A DNA stretch of 25,880 bases. It comes from DATJHM01 sp035493895. Its GTDB lineage: Bacteria; Chloroflexota; Ktedonobacteria; Ktedonobacterales; Ktedonobacteraceae. Shown here in pieces: positions 14,251-21,944 of the stretch. The translations under genes were made by a program, and so were the position numbers. The stretch lies in the NCBI GenBank assembly GCA_035493895.1, contig DATJHM010000233.1:1-25880 (forward strand), in the 5' to 3' direction. The notes below the pieces were generated by a model. It saw only the letters and a program-made list of their open reading frames with translations, was not told where the DNA came from and searched no databases. Position 1 is the first letter of the stretch. Every line of letters begins with the position of its first letter.

Positions 14251-14649
14251 ATGGACCCGGTACTCTTGAGACAGAGCCTGGATCTCATACCAGACAAATT
14301 GAAGTTTGCGCAGCTTTTCTATACCCAGCTTTTTACGGATGCGCCAGCGGCAGCGGCCCTTTTCGAGCATACAGACTGGCAGAAGCAATATAGCGCGTTA
14401 ATGGGAGCTATTGCTTTTGTGGTTGCTGGCGTGGAGCGAGGCGATGATGTCACTCCCGCCTTACAAACACTGGGCAAAAAGCACGAGGGGTACGGTGCCC
14501 TGCCAGAACATTATCCGCTTGTAGGGGCGGCGCTGATTACGACGTTCCAGAAGCATGTCTCTGGTTTTACCCCTGCGATGGAAGCTACCTGGGTGCAGGC
14601 GTTTGCTGTAATCTCTGGCCAGATGATCAAAGGGGCAGCAAGCAACTAA
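14251..14649 (+). CDS. Single-domain globin (flavohaemoglobin-type haem domain)
   Basis: This 132-residue protein is the length of a stand-alone globin without the reductase part of Hmp. The markers fit the flavohaemoglobin class: FYTQLF with Tyr24 at B10, LFEHTDWQKQ with Phe38 at CD1 and Gln near E7, and LGKKHEGYGALPEHYPLVG with His78 as proximal haem ligand. Tyr at B10 with Gln at E7 is typical of globins that dioxygenate NO to nitrate. A separate reductase would be needed and none is in the window. AAGGAG lies 8 bases before the ATG. Regulation by the divergent NsrR is expected. Confidence 0.88.
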   Translation: MDPVLLRQSLDLIPDKLKFAQLFYTQLFTDAPAAAALFEHTDWQKQYSALMGAIAFVVAGVERGDDVTPALQTLGKKHEGYGALPEHYPLVGAALITTFQKHVSGFTPAMEATWVQAFAVISGQMIKGAASN

Positions 14650-14670
14650 GCGACGCAGCCCCTCATCCTC

Positions 14671-16140
14671 TCAAAAGTAGCCGTCGCAATAAAGTGGAGC
14701 CGGGCGGATGATGACCGAAGCGGTCGATGGTATGACGAACTCGCGTATCGCCTCGCCACAGAGGGCCAGACTGAGCAGGAAATCGTCATGCCCATCGCTC
14801 GGGTCCACGTACATATCCAGCAGATTCTCACCAGGAACGCGATAGCGGGCCAGTTTGAGCTGTTTCCAGCATTCGGCGAGAATCTCCGGCGGCGCTTCCT
14901 CGGGAGCATAGAGCTTGATGCGTCCGGAGTTGATGAGGCTGAGCAACTGGTAGGTGAGCTTGCTTTTGCTGGGGCGGCTGAAGTGATAGGGAAAAATGCG
15001 CTCTGCGCCGAAGCGATCGAGCAGCAGGGAGGCGAGCGCTTCTCCCAGTCCGGTTTTGTCGATGACGAGTCTGCGAATATTCCAGCTCTGAAGGTATTCG
15101 GAGACGGCGGCGTACTGCTCACTGTGCAGCATACCGGTCCAGCAGCATTGATGCACGATCTCAATACACGGCAGCGAGAAATCGTTATAGCGCACGTGTC
15201 CAATGGTGAGCACGGTACTATCCCGTTGCATGTGTTTCGCCATGTTGCCCGGCTTTGCGCGCTCTTCCCCGCCGACATCCAGCCCGGCAATATAGATCCC
15301 CTCCGCCTCTTCGTCCGGTAGATCTTCCCAGCAATGGGTGCCTTGCAAGAGGTGCTGCTGCAATTCGTTGAAGAGAAAGCCTGCTCCAGCGATGGGAAGC
15401 AGGCGATATTGCGTGCGGATCGCGACGTGATCTTCGCCCAGACGCGCCATCTCGGCCTCAACGAACCGCCGATAGTTGGGATTGATGGCGGCAAGAGTGC
15501 GCCAATCAAACTCGAAGTGGCGCTGGATGCCGTCCTGCTCCTCCAGTTCCAGATTGTGCGCACGCTGACGCGCCAGCAGCGTATCCTCTGCCCATGCCGT
15601 GCCATACATCACAATAGTTGAGTTTGTCGTTGAAGCCATCGGTTTGAGATCGATCGTATATTTTTCGACGGCGACATCCTGCGCCTCGTCGATCTCCAGC
15701 AAGATCGAAGCGGTCGCGCCGACAATATTCGATTCTGGTCCCGCACTGAAGAACATAATGCGGGGTCCGCGCTGCTCCTCGACCTGCGCCGCCTCTGGCG
15801 CGCAACCGATGATGTAGCCGAAGGATTTCCAGATGCGCTCTCTGAGCAGTGGCGCTTCGCACAGGCTCAGGAGGCGCAGACGGCTATTGATAATCTGCGG
15901 CTTATAGGTTGGCGCGGCCTTGATGATGCTTCCCTGCTCCATACAAAACAGAAAGTAGGCTTCGAGTACAGCACTGAGCTGATTCTTGCCCATCTGCCGC
16001 GCCATCATGACGGAGAAGGTGTGTCCCTGGCCCGTGAGCACGCTGTCGATAATGGCGTCACCGATCAACTCCTGATACCAGTAGAGCGGTTTGCCCAGCA
16101 CTTCGCGTGCGAACCAGCCTATGCGTGGATGTTGTGACAT
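14671..16140 (-). CDS. Phage terminase large subunit
   Basis: This 489-residue protein has a normal TerL length and is the DNA-packaging motor and nuclease. The ATPase domain has Walker A ARQMGKNQ (47-54) and Walker B LLEIDEAQD (147-155), and YGTAWAEDTLLA at about 179-190 is a likely coupling region. The RNase-H-like nuclease domain has D288 (AGLDVGG), D361 (LVIDKTGLG) and D452/D453 (DGHDDFLLSLAL). All key acidic residues are present. The ATG follows the upstream stop directly (TGAATG), with GGAGG inside the previous gene, so translation is coupled. It is the last gene of the minus-strand phage operon and stops 21 bp from the globin stop codon. Confidence 0.92.
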   Translation of the reverse strand: MSQHPRIGWFAREVLGKPLYWYQELIGDAIIDSVLTGQGHTFSVMMARQMGKNQLSAVLEAYFLFCMEQGSIIKAAPTYKPQIINSRLRLLSLCEAPLLRERIWKSFGYIIGCAPEAAQVEEQRGPRIMFFSAGPESNIVGATASILLEIDEAQDVAVEKYTIDLKPMASTTNSTIVMYGTAWAEDTLLARQRAHNLELEEQDGIQRHFEFDWRTLAAINPNYRRFVEAEMARLGEDHVAIRTQYRLLPIAGAGFLFNELQQHLLQGTHCWEDLPDEEAEGIYIAGLDVGGEERAKPGNMAKHMQRDSTVLTIGHVRYNDFSLPCIEIVHQCCWTGMLHSEQYAAVSEYLQSWNIRRLVIDKTGLGEALASLLLDRFGAERIFPYHFSRPSKSKLTYQLLSLINSGRIKLYAPEEAPPEILAECWKQLKLARYRVPGENLLDMYVDPSDGHDDFLLSLALCGEAIREFVIPSTASVIIRPAPLYCDGYF

Positions 16141-16584
16141 TCAGGCCTCCACCAGCACGACAAAGACCTCGTAGCTCAGGCGCGGCGTGCTGCCACCGCT
16201 CACGAGATTGACGACCTGACTGTGAAGATCGAGAATGCGCTCGCTATAGCTGTCGAAGTGCACGGCAATCGCCGTACCGTTGGTGGGTTCGGTGAAGTTG
16301 ATCGTGCCGCCCACGGTGCCGGTATAGCTGCTGAGCAGGGCATCGCGAAAGGCCTGACCATCTTTGCTGTTCGGCGTGCCATCGTAGTTGAGCAGATCGT
16401 TTATGCAGAGCAGGCACAACGACCATTCGCGTTTGCCGGGTCCGAGATCAACATAACTCTCGCCCCCATCGGCGCGCACGTTGGCCCTGCGTATGCGCGG
16501 ACGATGCATGACGTAGCTGCCCGGTTTGAGGAAGTAGCCGGTCCCATCGAGAATCACTTCGCAATCAATGCCAATGGTTGCCAT
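16141..16584 (-). CDS. Small phage structural protein, function unknown
   Basis: The protein has 147 residues and is predicted to be beta-rich, with no membrane segment. The family was not recognised. The pattern (GPGKREWSLCLLC, then FRDALLSSYTGTVGG and a strand-rich end) and its place between a membrane protein and the terminase suggest a tail or head accessory protein. GGAGGAG precedes the ATG inside the end of the upstream gene, only 3 bp separate the two genes, and there is no gap to the terminase. This is consistent with one transcript. Confidence 0.7.
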   Translation of the reverse strand: MATIGIDCEVILDGTGYFLKPGSYVMHRPRIRRANVRADGGESYVDLGPGKREWSLCLLCINDLLNYDGTPNSKDGQAFRDALLSSYTGTVGGTINFTEPTNGTAIAVHFDSYSERILDLHSQVVNLVSGGSTPRLSYEVFVVLVEA

Positions 16585-16587
16585 CGC

Positions 16588-16917
16588 CTAAATCTCCTCC
16601 ATACGCGCTGTCTGGCTGCTTCGTCCATCCATAACGGTCACGAGATTGCCTTCGATGGAGACGCTCAGTCCCCGCCGCTTCAACGCCTGACAGATGGTGA
16701 GGATGACCTGATTCAGCCTTTTATTCTCTTTTTCGAGATCCTCTAAACGTCCACGCAAGACGCTCATTTCCAGCTCCAGCGCATGGATCACACGCTCCTG
16801 TACCTCGTTCGCTGTGCGCGAGAGGCCGCTTTTGAAGGCAAAGAAGCCGCCCACGGTGCTTGCCGTTGTGAGCACGACGCTGAAAATGCTCAGCGCGATA
16901 CTGATAGTGTTCATCAT
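16588..16917 (-). CDS. Small membrane-anchored coiled-coil phage protein (holin-like candidate)
   Basis: The protein has 109 residues from the ATG at 16917 (or the adjacent one at 16914), after AAAGGAAA. One hydrophobic segment, at about residues 5-28, is followed by a long charged helix with heptad character (about 33-75, ELEMSVLRGRLEDLEKENKR) and a short C-terminal strand pair. Small proteins of this plan in phage operons are often holins, holin partners (XhlA-like) or membrane-attached accessory proteins. With a single helix, a holin role is only a possibility. The nearby C39 peptidase could be its lysis partner. Confidence 0.68.
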   Translation of the reverse strand: MMNTISIALSIFSVVLTTASTVGGFFAFKSGLSRTANEVQERVIHALELEMSVLRGRLEDLEKENKRLNQVILTICQALKRRGLSVSIEGNLVTVMDGRSSQTARMEEI

Positions 16918-17245
16918 ATCGTTTCCTTTCATTTCGTATAGCCATAAAGGAAGAAGCAGGGCTCGTTTCCTTGACGCCAACCCCTTAGCTCAGCTCCAGT
17001 AGTGGCACGGTGGAGCGATAGCGGAACTGTGCCTGGGAACTCGCGCGATTCCTCTGGCTCCGCAGGTTGGGATGGATGTGCAAGGAGGAATGGCCTTCGT
17101 CCCGACCTCGTAAGACGAGAACGCAGGTGCGCGAGATTGCCATGCCTGCGGAGCCAGAGGGATCGGACGAGTTCCCAGGCACAGTTCCGCAAGCTCCACC
17201 GTGCCACTACTGGAGTTCGATGGGCGCGGACAAGCTGCGCCGCTA
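16918..17245. other. Phage-block gap filled by an inverted repeat
   Basis: This 328-bp gap in the phage operon contains the ribosome site of the coiled-coil gene at its left end. The rest is taken up by the long inverted repeat at 16994-17215. No gene is supported in it. Confidence 0.6.
16994..17215. repeat. Long imperfect inverted repeat (about 72-nt arms)
   Basis: Arms at 16994-17066 and 17145-17215 pair over most of their length. The outer end is CTCCAGTAG/CTACTGGAG and the inner end CCTCTGGCTCCGCAGG with its complement (17051-17066 and 17145-17160). The spacer of 78 bases shows no gene. Bases 17178-17213 resemble 9097-9134 in the host half closely (AGGCACAGTTCCG and CTCCACCGTGCC shared), so the two belong to one repeat family. 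Confidence 0.75.
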
Positions 17246-18421
17246 CTATAAACGCGTCCAATATCTGGGCACGTCTCCCCAGTGGGCAATTGCCGACGAT
17301 GCGTAATCTCTGGCTTGCTTGATTTCTTGCAGGCGCGCTTCAAACTGGCGGCGTTTATTTTGTAGAGCAGCCAGCCATGCGCCGGGAATTTTGCTGTCAT
17401 CCAGACGATCGCGTAGCGCGCCATCCTGAAAATCGAAGTTATCATTGGTCGGTACCTGATACGCTTCCATGCAGTACGTGCAGGCTCCAAGCACGATAAT
17501 GTCGCGATGAATATCGGGAATGGTTGTGCCGAGACTATCGAGCTGATGCTTTGTGGCGTAGAACACGCGCAGGATCAGCGTGCTGTCCTGTGGCAGGTCG
17601 GCGTTATTCAGCAGCAGGGTGAAGGTTGGCTCAGCACTGCCGGTGGGACCTGCCGCGCTCCCGACCGCTCCCTGTGCGCCAAGATTGCCACCTGCGGCAA
17701 GGCTGGCGCTGCTATCGTAAATGTTGCTGTATTCGGCGAAATTGCGCTCGAGCGGCGGCCAGTAGAAGACGCCGGACGTATTGAGCGTGGGTGGCTGCGG
17801 TTTAGTGTTGAGTACACTATCGCTGCTGGTGTCGCTATAGGTGGATGTTGTATTGTCGCCGATGGTAGTGAGATAATAGAAGGTATTACCGCCTACCTGC
17901 GTACGATAGATGTTGCGCCCGATCACGGTGTTGCTGGCGATCCCTGGTGTGCCGGTTCCCGCTGGACCGATGGGGAGGTTGCTCAGGAGCACGTTCTGGT
18001 TCCCGCTGGTCGTCGTAATCGAGACGGCTGGCCCGACGCTGGTTTCGCCGCCCTGGCTGAGAAAGGTGACCCGGTATTGATAGCTGCCTATGCCTAATGC
18101 GCTTCCGGCGGCGAGGGTGGCCGTGGGCGCGCTGGCAGGTGGAGCGAAGTAGCTACCATGCACCTGTAGCGGATAGAGAATGCGCTCAATCCAGAGCACG
18201 GGATAGCTGCTGTTCCATGAGGTGGGATAGGGATAGGTGCGCTGAAAGGGCTGGCTGCCCAGGTCGCTATAGGCAATGTTGGGATAATACTCACTGTACC
18301 TGATAACGGCCTTGTCGATGGCGCGATCAATGTCGCTGGTCGCCCAGCGCTGGTTGGCCCCGGCAGGATCGAAAAGATCCTGTCGCACTGCATTTTCGAT
18401 GTCGCTGAGAAGAAAGGTCAT
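17246..18421 (-). CDS. Phage head-tail adaptor-like structural protein with beta-sandwich insert
   Basis: The protein has 391 residues from the ATG at 18421 (AGGAGG upstream); the frame is open further upstream but is not family-like there. The N-terminus (about 1-95; MTFLLSDIENAVRQDLFD, then SDIDRAIDKAVIRYSEYYP) resembles phage head-tail connector/adaptor proteins. Residues about 97-211 form a Ser/Thr/Gly-rich stretch, YQYRVTFLSQGGETSVGP through RNIYRT, like a fibronectin-III or Ig-like domain. The C-terminus returns to a helical part with charged helices (about 300-391). The adaptor call is moderate; a virion protein is likely from composition and neighbours. Confidence 0.65.
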   Translation of the reverse strand: MTFLLSDIENAVRQDLFDPAGANQRWATSDIDRAIDKAVIRYSEYYPNIAYSDLGSQPFQRTYPYPTSWNSSYPVLWIERILYPLQVHGSYFAPPASAPTATLAAGSALGIGSYQYRVTFLSQGGETSVGPAVSITTTSGNQNVLLSNLPIGPAGTGTPGIASNTVIGRNIYRTQVGGNTFYYLTTIGDNTTSTYSDTSSDSVLNTKPQPPTLNTSGVFYWPPLERNFAEYSNIYDSSASLAAGGNLGAQGAVGSAAGPTGSAEPTFTLLLNNADLPQDSTLILRVFYATKHQLDSLGTTIPDIHRDIIVLGACTYCMEAYQVPTNDNFDFQDGALRDRLDDSKIPGAWLAALQNKRRQFEARLQEIKQARDYASSAIAHWGDVPRYWTRL

Positions 18422-18626
18422 ACAGAACCTCCTGTCAAAGGTGAATGGTGGATTGCGTCTATGCAGGCTCGATGCGCCTTTTTGTGCCGATGTCCCCGGC
18501 GCAGACAAGCAGCGCCTCTACGGGAGGTGGGGCTTTTTGATTTTTTGTCCTGCAAAACGTCTATCCTTAATAAGAAAGTGAAAAACAGTTCACACACACA
18601 CACAATAAAGGAAGAGAGAACAAACT
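18422..18626. other. Gap with CA repeat and possible hairpin
   Basis: Between the adaptor start (18421, minus) and the Gly/His-rich gene (18627, plus) lie a stem CCTC/GAGG near 18515-18527, followed after a few bases by two T runs (18534-18546), and a CA dinucleotide run (about 18591-18604) just before the ribosome site of the plus-strand gene. Promoters for both genes should lie here, but none stands out. Confidence 0.4.
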
Positions 18627-18950
18627 ATGGTTGGCCTGTTATTATTCGGCCTTGTGCTGATCATCGGCCTTTCGTTGATATCGCGGCCTGTATGGCGTAG
18701 AAGACGATACGGTCCGGGTTATGGTCCTGGCTATGGTGGCGGCTGGGGCTGGGGCCGAGGCTGGGGTCGGCGCTGGGGCTGGGGCGCACCACTGATCATG
18801 GAGGACCGAAGAGAGTTCGAACGCCACCGCCATCATGATGGAGGCTGGGGCGGCGAGCATCATCGCCATCACGACGGCGGCTGGGGCGGCGGCGGACATC
18901 ACCACGGTGGTGGCGGATGGGGCGGTGGCGGCGGACATCATGGGCATTAA
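18627..18950 (+). CDS. Gly/His/Trp-rich small membrane protein (lone plus-strand gene in phage block)
   Basis: The protein has 107 residues. The N-terminal helix (about 2-19, GLLLFGLVLIIGLSLI) would anchor it. It is followed by a basic RRRR turn, a Gly/Trp/Tyr-rich tract and a tail with many His-His and Gly-Gly pairs, including a duplicated RHHDGGWGG unit. The His clusters could bind metal; this is inference. GGAAGAGAG precedes the ATG. Its TAA (18948-18950) overlaps the stop of the minus-strand peptidase gene (18947-18949) in the palindrome TTAA. It could be a moron-type cargo gene. Low complexity leaves some doubt that it is expressed. Confidence 0.55.
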   Translation: MVGLLLFGLVLIIGLSLISRPVWRRRRYGPGYGPGYGGGWGWGRGWGRRWGWGAPLIMEDRREFERHRHHDGGWGGEHHRHHDGGWGGGGHHHGGGGWGGGGGHHGH

Positions 18951-19873
18951 GCGCTCAGCACGCTAAATGCTTTGCACAGTTCGCTCAACACCTGACGCGT
19001 AGTCGACGAGAGCTGGGGTACGGAGATCGGCTCCTGCTGAAGTTGCTGCTTCAAGCGCGCAATCTCGTTCGCCTGCTCCTGTGACTGTTGTTCCAGCGCG
19101 AACAATTCCTGACCGCAAAAGGCCTCGAAGACGCCCCGCGTAGCCGTCCATTCGAGCCTGGTCAGACGGAAATGCTGGCGTGAGCCCGCTCCCAGGGCCG
19201 GATTGCTGAGCTCGATCTGGAGAAAATGTTGCTCATTCTCCAGCGGCCAGTTCGCCGGGTCCCAATCGTGCTGAAGAATATAATCGCGAAAGCCCAGCAC
19301 GACACTGTAAGGACAATTCTGCGGTTGCAGCCGTTTGCCATCGTCATGCCAGCCAGAGGGAATACCACCCATCAGTAAATCTCCTTGTTTGTATAAGGCC
19401 CATATCTCGCCGAAGCGAAACGCTTTGGACCAGTCTTTTCCATTACGTGTATCAATGCGTGCCCCGAAAGGGTCCATGGCCGTGAGTGTCCCATGCGGCT
19501 CATCGCAGGCGTAGAAGCAGATGACATGCGTCCAACCGAGGGTCGGATTGGCGTACGGATCTTGCTCCGTCGCGAGCACGGGATGCCCCTTGCGCAGTTG
19601 CGTGCGGATCAGCTCAACCAGTCTGGAGGCGCTTCCGCGCATACTTGCCAGTACGACGCCCTGTTGCGCACAATAGGCCACGTAAGCGCTGGCAGCCGTG
19701 GCTCCGCTGTAGTCCTTGCCATAGACCGCATCTTTGAGCATCGCTCCCGTATAGTTGCCTCCACGCAGGTAGCGCAGCGCCGCCGCAAGCGAGGTGGGCA
19801 CACAGTTGAACTCATCATTGACATCACCCTCCCCGAGCTGATTGAGCAGGGGGAAATTTTTGAGCATGGTCAT
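18947..19873 (-). CDS. C39-type cysteine peptidase, probable phage lysin
   Basis: The protein has 308 residues from the ATG at 19873, which lies just after the stop of the tail-hub gene and uses AAGGGG at its end. The peptidase domain (about 1-230) has Q12 (oxyanion), C24 in FNCVPTSLAAALRYL, H116 in GWTHVICFYAC and D134 in TAMDPFG, the Cys-His-Asp order of papain-like C39_2 peptidases. The C-terminus (about 255-300) is a coiled coil with Gln-rich heptads. Its place directly after the tail-hub gene suggests a virion-associated lysin that cuts peptide bridges in peptidoglycan, or an endolysin. No signal peptide is present. Confidence 0.78.
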   Translation of the reverse strand: MTMLKNFPLLNQLGEGDVNDEFNCVPTSLAAALRYLRGGNYTGAMLKDAVYGKDYSGATAASAYVAYCAQQGVVLASMRGSASRLVELIRTQLRKGHPVLATEQDPYANPTLGWTHVICFYACDEPHGTLTAMDPFGARIDTRNGKDWSKAFRFGEIWALYKQGDLLMGGIPSGWHDDGKRLQPQNCPYSVVLGFRDYILQHDWDPANWPLENEQHFLQIELSNPALGAGSRQHFRLTRLEWTATRGVFEAFCGQELFALEQQSQEQANEIARLKQQLQQEPISVPQLSSTTRQVLSELCKAFSVLSA

Positions 19874-19880
19874 TGTCTCG

Positions 19881-21944
19881 CTACACCCCTTCGAGATCAA
19901 ACACGTGCTCGTAGACCGCGTGCTGCGCATTGTAGGTAATCGTGGCCTGGAGGATACGCGCATCCCCACTCTGTCCCGAGCCCACGGGCGCTCCGGCATC
20001 GCTTACGCTGATGACGTCGAGCAGTTGTAGCGCGGGATTGCAGGGCACGGTGATAGTATGCTCAGAGGCTGCTCGCTGCTCTTGTTGCAGGAGAAAGCTC
20101 GCTTTACTCTGACATTGCGCAACCGTGGTGAGTTTGGGATCGACGTGATGCACGACGCGTTCGAGTCCTACAAGATGCGCATTGAGATCGTCATAGGCTT
20201 CGCCGGTCGTCATGATGCCGATATAGATTGCCCCGGTTTTGGGCTTGCCAGTGACGATGATATGGTTGCCATGCAGATCATCGCTGCCGTAGGTGAGCAG
20301 CAGAATCTCGTTTTGATAGCTCCAGCGCACAGGGTCCGTATTCTGAAGTTCGGCGAAAATCAGCGTCTCGTTCTCGTCCATGAAGTATTCGAGGGCATAG
20401 GTATTGCACAGTTCATCGAGGGCCTGCCGATAGCTCTGGCCGGATTGCAGGATAAACAGGTCGATGGTATTGCTCACCTGACTGGTGCCGGGAATGACGA
20501 GATGGAAGAACCCCGCCCGGGCGCAAATCTCGGTGAGCAGCCAGGAGAGCGATTTGCTGGTGTAGGTGTTCTGAAAACGATTGATGATATCCAGATTGCG
20601 CGTCAGATCAAATCCAGTCAGCCGGATCGCGTTCTCCTGTGGACTGCGCAGAAACTGGATTTTGTTGAGATGATAGCGCCCGGTCGTGATCTGCTCCACG
20701 GTCGTGGGCGGCGTCCCGGTCTTGTAGCCCTCTTTGACGATAATCGTCACATTCTGCCCAATTGGCAGGTAGGTCGTGCTGGTGCCGACTGAGTTATTCA
20801 GAGCGCCCCCGGCATTGTCGATGAGCAGCTCAATTGTGCCGGGTCGTCCGAGGTGCTCAGTTCGCTGGTAGGAGAGCACGGCGTTGGAGAGATTGAGCGT
20901 GTTGGCGCTGACACTCGCATTGAAATTGCGCGCAAGCTGGATAATTGGCTGCGTAATCAGAAAGGTGCCGCCGACCGTGTTAAACGTGGGCAGTTGCAGG
21001 GTGTAGGCTCCATACAACGCCGTGCTGATGTCGTGGGCGATAAAGCCATTGCTCCAATGCTCAAGGTCGTAGCTCTGGCGAATGCGCGGATATTGATAGG
21101 TGACGCCGGTGAAGGTCCCCTGATCGTATTCGATGCAGGTCAGATTCCACAGGTTTAGTGAGCTATCCTGCTTGAGCCGGGGAGCGAGGCGGTTGATGGC
21201 AGTGCTGGCAGCGGGCGCGATGGGCGAGAGTTGTGTCCAGCTCCCGCCGCTGGTCATCACGGCCAGATAGAGCGCATAACCATCGCTCCACACGACGTGA
21301 TATTGTCCATCATACGCAACCGCCAGACCTGCGCCATATGTGCCTGCCAGACCATACGGCCAGGTGAACATCGTGCCCCAGGATGCGCCGGAGAAGAGAT
21401 TGTAGCCGATCGTCTCGCCTCCGACAATATCGTACAGGTAGAAGACATCGTTATTGCCGCCACTGCCGATCCCCTTGATCAGCGCAGCGCCCGGCAGGGT
21501 CGCTACGATCGTCGGGCTGGCGCTCCAGGTCAGACCGTTCGTTGAGCTCGACCAGGTCCAGATCTGCGTGGTGCCGACGATGGCATGCATGGCAAAGGCG
21601 CGCAACGTGCCGCCGTTGTTGGAGATGCAGCAATCGCCATCCTGAAACATGTTGCCGCTGCCGCCGCCAAAGTTCGTCCAGCTCGTCCATTGACTGCCAG
21701 TATTCGGATTGGTGATCCGCTGATACTGAAAGTTCTGATTGAAGCCGGTGCCGCCGCGTGTGAGCTGGACGCGTACGATACTGCCATCGTTCGCCACGCA
21801 GGCGTCGTGATAGCAATCGCTATTGACGGCGCTCAGAAAATTCGTGAAGTGCTGCACATGATCTTCCAGGGTCACCGCAATGCTGGGAACGCGTGTCTGG
21901 CTGTTGACGGCGGCCTGGAGCGTGGGCGTCAGGCTACGTACCAT
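19881..21944 (-). CDS. Large phage tail/baseplate-hub-like protein with N-terminal propeller-like region
   Basis: The protein has 687 residues. The ATG follows GGAGG by about 8 bases and overlaps the receiver-like gene by 11 bp. Residues about 35-335 are rich in Trp, Gly and short beta strands with Asp-box-like turns (SSSTNGLTW at 132-140; SYDLEHW at 291-297), which suggests a sialidase-type beta-propeller. Residues about 345-687 look like a tail-hub module: LSYQRTEHLGRPGTIELLID, IRLTGFDLTRNLDI and SLSWLLTEICARAG. Hub proteins hold the tail tip and often carry host-binding parts. The propeller would be a receptor- or glycan-binding candidate. The adjacent C39 peptidase fits a tail-tip module. 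Confidence 0.72.
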   Translation of the reverse strand: MVRSLTPTLQAAVNSQTRVPSIAVTLEDHVQHFTNFLSAVNSDCYHDACVANDGSIVRVQLTRGGTGFNQNFQYQRITNPNTGSQWTSWTNFGGGSGNMFQDGDCCISNNGGTLRAFAMHAIVGTTQIWTWSSSTNGLTWSASPTIVATLPGAALIKGIGSGGNNDVFYLYDIVGGETIGYNLFSGASWGTMFTWPYGLAGTYGAGLAVAYDGQYHVVWSDGYALYLAVMTSGGSWTQLSPIAPAASTAINRLAPRLKQDSSLNLWNLTCIEYDQGTFTGVTYQYPRIRQSYDLEHWSNGFIAHDISTALYGAYTLQLPTFNTVGGTFLITQPIIQLARNFNASVSANTLNLSNAVLSYQRTEHLGRPGTIELLIDNAGGALNNSVGTSTTYLPIGQNVTIIVKEGYKTGTPPTTVEQITTGRYHLNKIQFLRSPQENAIRLTGFDLTRNLDIINRFQNTYTSKSLSWLLTEICARAGFFHLVIPGTSQVSNTIDLFILQSGQSYRQALDELCNTYALEYFMDENETLIFAELQNTDPVRWSYQNEILLLTYGSDDLHGNHIIVTGKPKTGAIYIGIMTTGEAYDDLNAHLVGLERVVHHVDPKLTTVAQCQSKASFLLQQEQRAASEHTITVPCNPALQLLDVISVSDAGAPVGSGQSGDARILQATITYNAQHAVYEHVFDLEGV

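Noticed and set aside
14646..15605. 319-codon frame on the terminase strand in another register
   Set aside because: Ser/Arg/Pro-rich translation typical of an out-of-frame reading; the terminase frame has all expected motifs.
20058..20792. 244-codon plus-strand frame opposite the tail-hub gene
   Set aside because: Antisense shadow; the minus strand carries a continuous structural gene with a ribosome site.
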